The position numbers were made by a program, and so were the translations under genes. Source: Lysobacter prati (lineage in GTDB: Bacteria > Pseudomonadota > Gammaproteobacteria > Xanthomonadales > Xanthomonadaceae). From it: a DNA stretch of 64,000 bases. The notes below the pieces were generated by a model that did not search any database, was not told the origin of the DNA, and saw nothing but the letters and a program-made list of their open reading frames with translations. The first letter of the stretch is position 1, and each line of letters starts with the position of its first letter. The stretch covers positions 124,001-188,000 of the forward strand of contig NZ_VLNV01000004.1 in the NCBI RefSeq assembly GCF_009765215.1. The letters are read 5' to 3'. Shown one piece after another: positions 26,442 to 33,838 of the stretch.

Positions 26442-29009
26442 ATGCAGAAGTCCGGCAGTAGATCACGCACACGAATTGCACCGGCGCGGCTCAAGCGCTT
26501 TCCGCTGACGGCAGCCATCTGCCTGGCGTTCGCCTCACCGGCGTTCGCACAGGATGCCGCCACGCAGGCCACGCCAGCGCAGCCGACCCCACCCACGCAG
26601 AGCACCGGGCAGCGCGAGGCGCTCGTGCTCGACACGGTCACGGTGACCTCGCAGAAGCGCTCGGAAAACCTGCAGAAGGTGCCGATCAGCATCCAGGTGC
26701 TGGGCGAGCAGAAGCTCGACGAGCTCAACGTCACCCGTTTCGAGGACTACGTTAAGTTCCTGCCGAGCGTCTCCTACCAGACCTTCGGCCCGGGCTTCGC
26801 GCAGATCTACATGCGCGGCGTCGCCAGCGGCGGCGACGGCAACCACTCCGGCTCGCTGCCGAGCGTGGGCGTCTACCTCGACGAGCAGCCGATCACCACC
26901 ATCCAGGGCCCGCTCGACCTGCACGTCTACGACGTCGCCCGCGTCGAGGCGCTGTCCGGCCCGCAAGGCACGCTGTACGGTGCCAGCGCCCAGGCCGGTG
27001 CGCTGCGCATCATCACCAACAAGCCCGACGCCGGCGCCTTCTCTGCCGGCTACGACCTCGAGCTCAACAGCGTCAATGACGGCGGCATCGGTCACATCGA
27101 GGAAGGCTTCGTCAACGTCCCGCTCAGTGACTCGGCGGCATTCCGCCTGGTCGGCTGGAACCAGCACGACGCCGGCTTCATCGACAACAAGCCGCAGGAC
27201 CGCCAGTTCCCGATCCGTGTCGACGACGGCGGCACGCCCGACGACACCAGCGATGACGTCCGCGACAGCTGGGGCGGCGTGCTGACCAACCGCAACTGCA
27301 CCAGCACCGACCTGCTGGTCTGCACCGGCCGCGCCAAGGACGACTACAACGACGTCGACACCACCGGCGCGCGCATGGCCCTGCGTTGGGAAATCAACGA
27401 CGACTGGGCGATCACGCCGATGATCATGGGCCAGAAGGCCGTGTCCAACGGCGCCTTCTTCACCGACCGCGAAGTCGGCGACCTGGCGATCAGCCACTTC
27501 TACAAGGAGAAGTCGGACGACCGCTGGTGGCAGGCTGCCATGACCGTCGAAGGCAAGATCGGCAACTTCGACCTGACCTATGCCTACGGCCACCTCAAGC
27601 GCGACGTCGACGTCGACTCCGACTACAACGACTACGGCTTCTGGTACGACACCGTCGCGTACTACAGCGCCTTCGATGACAACGACAACTTCATCAATCC
27701 GTCGCAGTACATCCAGGGCAAGGACCGCTACACGAAGGACAGCCACGAGCTGCGCCTGAGCTCACCGAGCGAAGATCGCTTCCGCATGACGGCCGGCCTG
27801 TTCTACCAGACCCACAAGCACGACATCGAGCAGCGCTACAAGATCGACGGCTTCGGTTCGCAGTACTCGATCACCGGCTGGCCCGACACGATCTGGCTGA
27901 CCAAGCAGGACCGCGAGGACAAGGACGAAGCGGTCTTCGGCGAGTTCTCGTACGACTTCATTCCGCAGGTGCTGATCGGCACCATCGGCGGCCGCCACTT
28001 CCGTTCGGAGAACAGCCTCAAGGGCTTCTTCGGCTTCAGTGACGGCTGGTCGTCGGGTTCGTCGTATGGCGAGTCGATCTGTATCGAGCAGTTCGGTCCG
28101 GACCCGGCCAACTGGCCGTCGTTCAACGGCGCGCCGTGCCAGATCTTCGACAAGACGGTCAAGGAAAGCGGCAACCTGGGCAAGGCCAACCTGACCTGGC
28201 AGATCAACCCGAGCAAGATGGTCTATGCCACCTGGTCCGAAGGCTACCGTCCGGGCGGCATCAACCGCCGCGGTACGTTGCCGCCGTACCTCTCGGACTA
28301 CCTGACCAACTACGAGATGGGCTGGAAGACCAGCTGGGCCGACAACCGCGTCACCTTCAACGGCTCGGTGTTCCACCAGGAGTGGGAGGACTTCCAGTTC
28401 TCGATCCTTGGTGCCAACGGCCTGACCGAGATCAAGAACGCCAACCAGGCCAGCATCGACGGCCTGGAAATGGACGTGAACTGGGCGGCGACCTACAACC
28501 TGCAGATCGGCGCCGGCGTGGCGTTCTACGACGCCAAGCTGACCGAGAACTACTGCGGCTTCACCGACGACGGCGGCAACCCGGTCACCGATTGCGCCGA
28601 TCCGGAAGCGCCGGACGGCACTCGCCTGCCGGTCACCCCGGAGTTCAAGGGCAACGTCATCGCCCGCTACAACTACACGATCGGCACGATGGATGCCTTC
28701 GTGCAGGGCGCCGTGGTGCACGTGGGCTCGCGCACCTCCGACCTGCGCATCCTCGAGCGCGGGATCCTCGGTGGCCTGGACGCCTACACGGTGGCTGATC
28801 TTTCGGCCGGCGTCAGCCGCAACAACTGGACGTTCAGCGTGTACGTCAACAACGTGTTCGACGAACGCGCCGACATCTACCGTTTCGCCAGCTGTGCGGA
28901 AACCGTCTGCGGTGCGTCGGGCGTAGTGCCGGAATACCCGAACGGCCAGATCTACACCGTGACCAACCAGCCGCGCACGCTGGGCATCCGGTTCGGGCAG
29001 AAGTTCTAA
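26442..29009 (+). CDS. TonB-dependent outer-membrane receptor
   Basis: An 855-residue receptor: signal peptide (FPLTAAICLAFASPAFA, cut before QDAAT), a low-complexity Pro/Thr/Gln linker, a plug domain starting near LDTVTVTSQKRSENLQKVPI with GPQGTLYGASAQAGALRI, and a beta-barrel ending in aromatic GIRFGQKF as outer-membrane proteins do. A strong purine-rich site (GGGGAGAGAAG) precedes ATG 26442. It belongs to the large FecA/SusC-like group typical of Xanthomonadaceae. The substrate is not evident; the TPR-sulfotransferase gene upstream is probably co-transcribed. The transcript is closed by the hairpin at 29043. Confidence 0.92.
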   Translation: MQKSGSRSRTRIAPARLKRFPLTAAICLAFASPAFAQDAATQATPAQPTPPTQSTGQREALVLDTVTVTSQKRSENLQKVPISIQVLGEQKLDELNVTRFEDYVKFLPSVSYQTFGPGFAQIYMRGVASGGDGNHSGSLPSVGVYLDEQPITTIQGPLDLHVYDVARVEALSGPQGTLYGASAQAGALRIITNKPDAGAFSAGYDLELNSVNDGGIGHIEEGFVNVPLSDSAAFRLVGWNQHDAGFIDNKPQDRQFPIRVDDGGTPDDTSDDVRDSWGGVLTNRNCTSTDLLVCTGRAKDDYNDVDTTGARMALRWEINDDWAITPMIMGQKAVSNGAFFTDREVGDLAISHFYKEKSDDRWWQAAMTVEGKIGNFDLTYAYGHLKRDVDVDSDYNDYGFWYDTVAYYSAFDDNDNFINPSQYIQGKDRYTKDSHELRLSSPSEDRFRMTAGLFYQTHKHDIEQRYKIDGFGSQYSITGWPDTIWLTKQDREDKDEAVFGEFSYDFIPQVLIGTIGGRHFRSENSLKGFFGFSDGWSSGSSYGESICIEQFGPDPANWPSFNGAPCQIFDKTVKESGNLGKANLTWQINPSKMVYATWSEGYRPGGINRRGTLPPYLSDYLTNYEMGWKTSWADNRVTFNGSVFHQEWEDFQFSILGANGLTEIKNANQASIDGLEMDVNWAATYNLQIGAGVAFYDAKLTENYCGFTDDGGNPVTDCADPEAPDGTRLPVTPEFKGNVIARYNYTIGTMDAFVQGAVVHVGSRTSDLRILERGILGGLDAYTVADLSAGVSRNNWTFSVYVNNVFDERADIYRFASCAETVCGASGVVPEYPNGQIYTVTNQPRTLGIRFGQKF

Positions 29010-29042
29010 GGGGAAGTGCGGCAAGAGGTATGGGGTGAGGGA

Positions 29043-29080
29043 AGCCGGCGGCAATCGGGGGGTTGCCGCCGGCTGGTTTT
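29043..29080 (+). terminator. rho-independent terminator
   Basis: A perfect 12-base-pair stem (AGCCGGCGGCAA / TTGCCGCCGGCT) with an 8-base loop is followed by GGTTTT. It lies 34 bases after the TonB receptor stop codon. Confidence 0.85.
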
Positions 29081-29110
29081 CCCAACACTCATGCCTGCCC
29101 TATCCGGAAC

Positions 29111-29138
29111 GTCATCCCGGCGCACGCCGGGCTCCAGG
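29111..29138. repeat. REP-like palindrome
   Basis: GTCATCCCGGCGCACGCCGG is of the same family as the elements at 2252, 45367 and 59668. Here it is a single copy at the border between host DNA and the cassette array. Confidence 0.6.
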
Positions 29139-29378
29139 CCTGTAGCGACCGACGTCAGGACATGGCTGCATTGCCATGAGCTCGATACGGGAATAGCTTC
29201 CTGATCGGAATTCCTGAATGTAATGATCCGTCGGAATATTAGGCACCGTGGTTAGGCACCAACCCGATTGCCAAGCTGCTGATTTCTTTGGGGGAGCCAC
29301 TTGAACCAGATCAGCCAACGGCGTGATAGGCACCGGGATTACGCCCCAGTTCGTCCTCGAATCGATAGTTAGGGCCCA

Positions 29379-29822
29379 ATGGATAGATCGCAGCAGCATA
29401 GGAGACCCATCTGGCTAGGCATTCTCGCTGCCACATTGACTCCGTGGCTGTGTGTGATTTGCTTGGCGCTTGCTTCTGCAGCTGAAACGGACACCTCAGC
29501 CGAGTTCTTTGCGTTGGCTGTTCTCGTCTTCGTTTTTGCAGTGCCTATTTCTCTAACGGCCATGCTTGTGGTCGGCTTACCGTACGTACTCTGGTTGCGT
29601 TCGCACGGCTGGCTCACCTGGTTCTCCACGTGCTCGGGCGCCGCTGCAATCGGGTCGCTTGCCTTTGCCTGCTTCTCTTTTCTAGATGGTTCAGGTCGAG
29701 CTCCAGATCCTACTTCGTACATTTATGGCGCGGGGTTCGGTCTCGCATCAGGAGTCGCCTTCTGCATCGGTGCCGGGCCTAACAATTCATTCAAGCCGAC
29801 ACCGCTCCGCGGTGCGGCTTAA
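29379..29822 (+). CDS. cassette 1: membrane protein with attC-encoded tail
   Basis: A 147-residue hypothetical with four hydrophobic segments (WLGILAATLTPWLCVICLALA, then segments near 43-68, 80-101 and 121-134). ATG at 29379 lies four bases after the GTTAGGG half-site. There is no stop before attC1, so translation runs through it and ends at the TAA inside the site, adding the tail NNSFKPTPLRGAA. No homology is recognised. Function unknown, probably inner-membrane. Confidence 0.65.
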   Translation: MDRSQQHRRPIWLGILAATLTPWLCVICLALASAAETDTSAEFFALAVLVFVFAVPISLTAMLVVGLPYVLWLRSHGWLTWFSTCSGAAAIGSLAFACFSFLDGSGRAPDPTSYIYGAGFGLASGVAFCIGAGPNNSFKPTPLRGAA

Positions 29823-29836
29823 CTCAGGCGTTAGGC
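29777..29836 (+). repeat. attC site 1
   Basis: A 60-base site from R'' GCCTAAC (29777-29783) to R' GTTAGGC (29830-29836). The inverted halves AAGCCGACACCGC / GCGGTGCGGCTTAA give the folded hairpin used by integron integrases. Both boxes are intact. Confidence 0.9.
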
Positions 29837-29840
29837 TCCT

Positions 29841-30329
29841 ATGCCAGCAATGAGGCACTTGAAGCGATCTCTACGTGCTAGCGCGGTCGCGCTGGGCATC
29901 ATGCTCGTCGCTGTCGGCTGCCAGTTGGAGCCAACGTTGCTTGCTGCTGAGTCGCGTATCGACGGCACCGAGCAAGTGGTCACCGTAACCATCCGCGCGA
30001 ACGACGCGCAGTCCATAAAGCGCAGGCAACTCTATACCTGGCTCGTGGTAGCCAACTGCAGCGGGCCGCCGGAGAAATTTCCGTCGGAGCCATCTATTGC
30101 AGGCCACCGCGTCCCCGAGTTTCGCTTTCCGGTCGCCGGCCAAACCGTTGATCTCGTTTCTCGGGTTCCCGCGGCCATTTATGCACGGTATCAGCATCCT
30201 TGCGCATTTCTGGAGGGCGGCGGCTACTTCACCGGCAAGATTAGGTCGTCGTTAGTCCCAATTTCACCGGCCCAAGGTGCGGGGCCTAACAATTCATTCA
30301 AGCCGACACCGCTCCGCGGTGCGGCTTAA
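29841..30329 (+). CDS. cassette 2: predicted lipoprotein with attC-encoded tail
   Basis: A 162-residue hypothetical. A basic N-terminus, the hydrophobic run VALGIMLVAVGC and the lipobox VAVG-C near residue 26 indicate a lipid-modified envelope protein. The mature part is rich in beta-type sequence (EQVVTVTIRAND) and has two further cysteines. ATG 29841 (or 29850) follows attC1 by four bases, so the AGG of the R' box may serve as ribosome-binding site. It reads into attC2 and ends with NNSFKPTPLRGAA. No family recognised. Confidence 0.65.
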   Translation: MPAMRHLKRSLRASAVALGIMLVAVGCQLEPTLLAAESRIDGTEQVVTVTIRANDAQSIKRRQLYTWLVVANCSGPPEKFPSEPSIAGHRVPEFRFPVAGQTVDLVSRVPAAIYARYQHPCAFLEGGGYFTGKIRSSLVPISPAQGAGPNNSFKPTPLRGAA

Positions 30330-30343
30330 CTCTGGTGTTAGGC
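30284..30343 (+). repeat. attC site 2
   Basis: A 60-base site with intact R'' GCCTAAC and R' GTTAGGC. The spacer reads TCTGGT rather than TCAGGC before the R' box. Confidence 0.9.
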
Positions 30344-30351
30344 GGCAGGTC

Positions 30352-30783
30352 ATGCCAAAAGTGATCCTTATCCTAAGAATCCTTGGTGTTTTTCTGGCGC
30401 TTTTCCTTTCTATGAGCGCGCTTGTTGCGGTGTCTGGCGAGCTGTACTCCAACCAGGTTCCGCCGTTGGCTCAACGGATGCTTTCGGCCCTGCCTGCGGC
30501 TTCACTTTCCATCCTGCTTCTCTTGCCGCACCGCCTCTTTCTTCGCAGAAGCAAGTGGAGGATTCTGGGTTTCGCTTATGCGCTTGCGACCCTGGCGCTG
30601 GCTGGCGTCGTCGGTCGCGACATTAGCCACTACCTATCTGGCGGGGTGCACTGGGCCGTCATTCCAACCGGAATTTCAGCCTTTACTATTGTGCTCGGCA
30701 ATGGCGTTGCACTGTGGGCGCAGTCCCGGAAACTGCCGCCTAACAATTCATTCAAGCCGAAGCCGCTTCGCGGCTCGGCTTAA
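30352..30783 (+). CDS. cassette 3: four-helix membrane protein with attC-encoded tail
   Basis: A 143-residue hypothetical with about four hydrophobic segments (VILILRILGVFLALFLSM at 4-21, then segments near 45-60, 70-88 and 103-122). ATG at 30352 follows attC2 by eight bases; the frame is open upstream only because it runs through the attC. It reads into attC3 and ends with the variant tail NNSFKPKPLRGSA. No family recognised; probably inner-membrane. Confidence 0.65.
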   Translation: MPKVILILRILGVFLALFLSMSALVAVSGELYSNQVPPLAQRMLSALPAASLSILLLLPHRLFLRRSKWRILGFAYALATLALAGVVGRDISHYLSGGVHWAVIPTGISAFTIVLGNGVALWAQSRKLPPNNSFKPKPLRGSA

Positions 30784-30797
30784 TTCAGGCGTTAGAA
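30738..30797 (+). repeat. attC site 3
   Basis: A 60-base site with R'' GCCTAAC and R' GTTAGAA. The central arm is a variant (AAGCCGCTTCGCGGCTCGG), the source of the KPLRGSA tail in cassette 3. The core GTT is present. Confidence 0.85.
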
Positions 30798-30802
30798 CCG
30801 CT

Positions 30803-31114
30803 ATGAAACCTCTCGTAGTTCCGCCAGCCGCACAACGAGATGAACATGCCATCCAGATGCTCAGCGCATGGATCGCCGAACAAGGGCAACACTGCACGAT
30901 CAAAATCGGCCTATGGCAAGACAACGGCCGTGAAGAAGCCCCTGCATGGGGCGTATTCCTCGCAGATACCGTTCGCCACATCGCCAATGCGCTCCAAGAG
31001 CAATACGGCCAACCCGCACCCGATACCATTGCAGCCATCTTGGACTCACTCCATGGCGAACTGGGTGACCCCACGTCTGATGTCGAAGGCACCTTTAGTC
31101 ATGGTCACGGGTAG
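30803..31114 (+). CDS. cassette 4: DUF5076 family protein
   Basis: A 103-residue soluble protein. The pattern VPPAAQRDEHAIQMLSAWIA, then LWQDNG, then WGVFLADTVRHIANAL matches the DUF5076 family as I remember it. No signal peptide or membrane segment. ATG at 30803 is five bases after attC3; the longer upstream open frame comes from a different cassette and is not real. It stops with TAG four bases before attC4, so it lacks the attC tail. Family function is unknown. Confidence 0.7.
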   Translation: MKPLVVPPAAQRDEHAIQMLSAWIAEQGQHCTIKIGLWQDNGREEAPAWGVFLADTVRHIANALQEQYGQPAPDTIAAILDSLHGELGDPTSDVEGTFSHGHG

Positions 31115-31117
31115 CAG

Positions 31118-31177
31118 GTCTAACAATTCATTCAAGCCGACGCCGCTCCGCGGTGCGGCTTAACTCTGGCGTTAGGG
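31118..31177 (+). repeat. attC site 4
   Basis: A 60-base site with R'' GTCTAAC and R' GTTAGGG. The palindromic arms are as in attC1 apart from one base (ACGCCGC for ACACCGC). Confidence 0.88.
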
Positions 31178-31189
31178 CACACATCGAAC

Positions 31190-31522
31190 ATGCAACCGCC
31201 CATAGTCCTTTACGAGCATGGAGACATCAGCATCTTTCCGTCGATCGAGGCGGCGGCCCGGTACGTTGAGCCTACTGATGTACGCAACGGCGAGTACGTC
31301 GCGTATGACAGCTCTGGCTCGTTGCTCGAGCTGGTTGCCACCGAGTCCATCGTAAGCATTTCCGGCTACCTGACAAACCGCCCCCATCAAGGCCAGTTGG
31401 AGCAGGCGCTTCGCTCATTCCTGGAGCGCACCTCTGGAGGGCAGGTTCCGGCGGAGGCAACGTCTCTTGAGGGGCTCCTGGCACTTTGCGTCAGCCAGTT
31501 CGGCTATACGGGTGGGCCCTAA
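31190..31522 (+). CDS. cassette 5: hypothetical soluble protein
   Basis: A 110-residue acidic soluble protein beginning MQPPIVLYEHGDISIFPSIE, with a regular alpha/beta pattern and no signal or membrane segment. It starts 12 bases after attC4. Its TAA stop is supplied by the R'' box of attC5 (31520-31522). The N-terminal half is reminiscent of small immunity-like proteins, but I cannot assign a family. Function unknown. Confidence 0.6.
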   Translation: MQPPIVLYEHGDISIFPSIEAAARYVEPTDVRNGEYVAYDSSGSLLELVATESIVSISGYLTNRPHQGQLEQALRSFLERTSGGQVPAEATSLEGLLALCVSQFGYTGGP

Positions 31523-31577
31523 CAATTCATTCAAGCCGACACCGCTCCGCGGTGCGGCTTCAACTCAGGCGTTAGAG
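31517..31577 (+). repeat. attC site 5
   Basis: A 61-base site with R'' CCCTAAC and R' GTTAGAG. One base is inserted in L' (GGCTTCAACT). The R'' TAA is the stop codon of cassette 5. Confidence 0.85.
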
Positions 31578-31597
31578 CGCACAGGGGAGATTCGCTC

Positions 31598-32089
31598 GTG
31601 AACCAGCACAATAGAACAACGCGCTTCTTTGCGGCCATGCTCATTGGCGGAGGCACCATCGGTATAGCCATAGTTGCCATCATTGGTTACCAACTCGTCC
31701 AGCAAAGCTGGTTGCTCATTGTTCCCATGGCTGGCCTCGCCGCTGTCTTTACTTGGGCAGCCTTCACCGGCGTCCGCTTGTGGCAGGGCACACCTTACGG
31801 TCGCAGATGGGCCCCAATCCTCTTCGCCTCCCAAATCCCTGTGCTCGCCATCCCTGGCCTGAAGTATCAATGGTTCACAGGGGCCAATTTCGGCCCAGCT
31901 CTCGAGTTCGGGAGCGGCTCAACAGAGGTAGGCTTTGGCGCAAACATCGGGGCAAACGGAGACTTCTTCTTTGGCACCGGAGTAACGGAGTACATAGTTG
32001 GCATCAACTTGTTCGCGATCATTGCCCTGGTGCTGCTGGTGCGCTCTAACAATTCATTCAAGCCGACACCGCTCCGCGGTGCGGCTTAA
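31598..32089 (+). CDS. cassette 6: membrane protein with attC-encoded tail
   Basis: A 163-residue hypothetical. Hydrophobic segments lie near 11-31, 37-58, 72-85 and 137-148, with a Gly/Phe-rich loop (GSGSTEVGFGANIGANGD) between the last two. The GTG start at 31598 is preceded by AGGGGAGA, a good ribosome-binding site, 20 bases after attC5. It reads into attC6 and ends NNSFKPTPLRGAA. No family recognised; inner-membrane location is inferred. Confidence 0.65.
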   Translation: MNQHNRTTRFFAAMLIGGGTIGIAIVAIIGYQLVQQSWLLIVPMAGLAAVFTWAAFTGVRLWQGTPYGRRWAPILFASQIPVLAIPGLKYQWFTGANFGPALEFGSGSTEVGFGANIGANGDFFFGTGVTEYIVGINLFAIIALVLLVRSNNSFKPTPLRGAA

Positions 32090-32103
32090 CTCAGGCGCTA
32101 GGG
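32044..32103 (+). repeat. attC site 6 (R' box mutated)
   Basis: A 60-base site with R'' CTCTAAC. R' reads GCTAGGG in place of GTTAGGG, losing the GTT core where the integrase cuts. This site is probably no longer recombinogenic, so cassette 7 is likely locked to cassette 6. Confidence 0.8.
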
Positions 32104-32104
32104 G

Positions 32105-32395
32105 GCTGACGCATGGCATCGATCGCTGGGTTCATCCGTTTGCGGCCAAGCAGCCAACTACGTTACCCGCGACGTCCAGGGATGGCATAACAGCCAGAAT
32201 CCGAGCTGCCCCTTCGTTCGACCGGTTGCTGCGGAGATCGTCGGCAAGGATCGAGACGGTGTAACTGAGTATTGGACCATTGAGGCTTGTGAAGGGAAGC
32301 GTTTCGTGTACAAGGCCTACCTCATGAAGCTAGGGGGCGGTCTCACCGTCATGGTTTCCGATGTCGGCGGCGAAGATGCACCGGGCGCCCCCTAA
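32105..32395 (+). pseudogene. cassette 7: 5'-truncated reading frame
   Basis: An open frame of 96 codons between attC6 and attC7, ending at the TAA of the attC7 R'' box (32393-32395). It has no ATG, GTG or TTG near its 5' end; the only in-frame methionines are late. The residues include a lipobox-like SSVCGQ and then YVTRDVQGWHN...EYWTIEACEGKRF, which reads like the mature part of a small exported protein. The first part, with start codon and signal peptide, seems to be lost, consistent with the damaged attC6. Confidence 0.6.
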
Positions 32396-32449
32396 CAATT
32401 CATTCAAGCCGACACCGCTCCGCGGTGCGGCTTAACTCAGGCGTTAGGC
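32390..32449 (+). repeat. attC site 7
   Basis: A 60-base site with R'' CCCTAAC and R' GTTAGGC and canonical arms. Confidence 0.9.
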
Positions 32450-32457
32450 ACTGGAAC

Positions 32458-32790
32458 ATGCGCCACACGATCGTCCTGATACTTCTGTTTGCCTTCCCTT
32501 GCGCTCGTGCAGAGTCACGCTGCGAGATATCAGGCGATGCCCGCCTTTGGGCTTACGACGCCTGCTTGTGGCGCTACGAAACGGACGACACGCTCCACCC
32601 TGGAGTCATGAGCTGCGCCGACAAGAGCCAACTTCTCATTTCCAAAGTTGGCTCGTGCCAAGCCAAGCGGATCTTCAAGGATCGAATCTGCACTCTTGCG
32701 CGGACGTGGCAAGTTAAGGACCCTGATCCCAGCACTTGCATGGCGGTAGATCGTCCGCTCGGTCCGTCGGTTCGACAATGGGGAATCTAG
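32458..32790 (+). CDS. cassette 8a: small secreted cysteine-rich protein
   Basis: A 110-residue protein with a signal peptide (RHTIVLILLFAFPCARA, cut near ARA-ES). The mature region holds six cysteines (CEIS, DACLW, MSCAD, GSCQA, RICTL, STCMA), suggesting periplasmic disulfides. ATG at 32458 is eight bases after attC7. Its TAG stop overlaps the GTG start of cassette 8b by one base. Function unknown. Confidence 0.65.
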   Translation: MRHTIVLILLFAFPCARAESRCEISGDARLWAYDACLWRYETDDTLHPGVMSCADKSQLLISKVGSCQAKRIFKDRICTLARTWQVKDPDPSTCMAVDRPLGPSVRQWGI

Positions 32791-33320
32791 TGAAAGCACC
32801 TCGCGCCCTTGTTTTGATCCCGATAACTGCCATCGCGTCCATTGCTTGGGCACAGGATGCCAGATTCATCTCTGCTCGCCCATCGCCACTCAAGCAGACT
32901 GGCGTCATCAAGCCGAACGAAACGACCTTTTCTGGCGAGGTCCAGATTGCGGGCACCTTCGACGTGATCTGGGAGCCGGGTAGCGAGGACGATCCCGGCT
33001 ACTTTCGCGTTCTAATCAGGCCCGACAAACCCAGCCGAGAGATTCTGCCTCACGATTCCCAACGCGGTCCGGTTCGAGAGATATGGCTACGGAACACTGA
33101 TGCGGCACTACGGGCCTTCCTTGGTCCAGCTCAGCGCAGATCCTTGGCAACCACTCGTTCGCGCCGTGCCACTGGCCACGTTGCAGTAGTTCTCAACTCC
33201 TACCACACCGGCGTGGACTGTGATCATCGCAGCTACAACGCATTGCTAGTCACGGTCGTCCGGCAGCCAATCAATGTGGTTACAAATGCACCACTCCCTG
33301 AGCACATGGATGGGTGCTAA
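32790..33320 (+). CDS. cassette 8b: exported hypothetical protein, coupled to 8a
   Basis: A 176-residue protein starting with GTG at 32790, eight bases after GGGGA, with a signal peptide (RALVLIPITAIASIAWA, cut before QDARF). The alternative ATG at 32778 would add four residues. The mature part has VQIAGTFDVIWEPG and HVAVVLNSYHTGVDCDHRSYN and no recognised domain. Its stop TAA (33318-33320) belongs to the attC8 R'' box. Two genes in one cassette is uncommon; both are exported and may work together. Confidence 0.65.
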   Translation: MKAPRALVLIPITAIASIAWAQDARFISARPSPLKQTGVIKPNETTFSGEVQIAGTFDVIWEPGSEDDPGYFRVLIRPDKPSREILPHDSQRGPVREIWLRNTDAALRAFLGPAQRRSLATTRSRRATGHVAVVLNSYHTGVDCDHRSYNALLVTVVRQPINVVTNAPLPEHMDGC

Positions 33321-33375
33321 CCGTTCATTCAAGCCGAGGCCGCTTCGCGGCTCGGCTTAATTTCGGGTGTTAGCC
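33315..33375 (+). repeat. attC site 8
   Basis: A 61-base site with R'' TGCTAAC and R' GTTAGCC. The arms carry the CGCTTCGCGGCTCGGCTTAA variant also seen in attC3. Confidence 0.85.
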
Positions 33376-33378
33376 TTT

Positions 33379-33774
33379 ATGAAGCGTTCCCTGCTGCTCT
33401 GCTCAATGATTGCTTTTACCGCGTTTCCGGCCGCGGGCAATCCCAACGTGGCGGACCCTTCCGCTCGCGTTGACTCCGGTGATGTCGCTGCATTCCAACA
33501 GGTCGTGACCCTGGCGCAGGAAACATTGCCCGGTGAATCCCTTGAGCATCTGGCTGAGATCTCTAGCCACTATGTGCGGATCAATCCGACGGAATTCTTG
33601 CGGGCCCAGACCTTGGGAAAGCCTTGCTTTGGCGTTTCCTTCATGGGTCCCGACTTCGCGGACAATCCTGCAGCACGGGTGCAGGAGCGGTCGCTGCGTC
33701 GTGCTGCACTGAAGTCGGTTTCTCAGTCATCATTGGCAGCAGTAAAACAGCAATGCCTGGCCGAGCTCCGGTGA
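33379..33774 (+). CDS. cassette 9: exported hypothetical protein
   Basis: A 131-residue protein with a signal peptide (MKRSLLLCSMIAFTAFPAAG, mature from about NPNVAD). The mature part is helical (DVAAFQQVVTLAQETLPGES) with two cysteines. ATG 33379 lies three bases after attC8; a GTG at 33367 is in frame but inside the attC. It stops with TGA just before attC9. No family recognised. Confidence 0.62.
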   Translation: MKRSLLLCSMIAFTAFPAAGNPNVADPSARVDSGDVAAFQQVVTLAQETLPGESLEHLAEISSHYVRINPTEFLRAQTLGKPCFGVSFMGPDFADNPAARVQERSLRRAALKSVSQSSLAAVKQQCLAELR

Positions 33775-33775
33775 G

Positions 33776-33835
33776 GGATAACAACTCATTCAAGCTGAAG
33801 CCACTTCGTGGCTCGGCTCAACTCAGGCGTTAGGC
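33776..33835 (+). repeat. attC site 9
   Basis: A 60-base diverged site with R'' GGATAAC and R' GTTAGGC. The arm reads AAGCTGAAGCCACTTCGTGGC, less like the others. Confidence 0.8.
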
Positions 33836-33838
33836 AGC

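Larger units (their letters stand above)
29010..29378. other. gene-free left flank of the cassette array
   Basis: This stretch holds the TonB-gene terminator (29043-29080), a REP-like palindrome (29111-29138), and then a lower-GC tract with GTTAGGC at 29251-29257 and GTTAGGG at 29368-29374. The last is the left boundary of the first cassette and could be a decayed attI or attC half-site. I find no integrase-like reading frame on either strand. The open frames here are short and show no recognisable motif. Confidence 0.6.

Noticed and set aside
29112-29399. 95-codon minus-strand frame at the array's left edge as an integrase remnant
   Set aside because: No tyrosine-recombinase motif or the IntI-specific patch can be seen; the translation looks random.
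30422-31114. long 230-residue version of the cassette 4 gene
   Set aside because: The first ~127 codons run out of frame through cassette 3 and attC3. The DUF5076 protein begins at 30803.
31190-31522. cassette 5 as an immunity or antitoxin gene
   Set aside because: The size and acidity fit, but there is no partner toxin in the cassette and no family signature.
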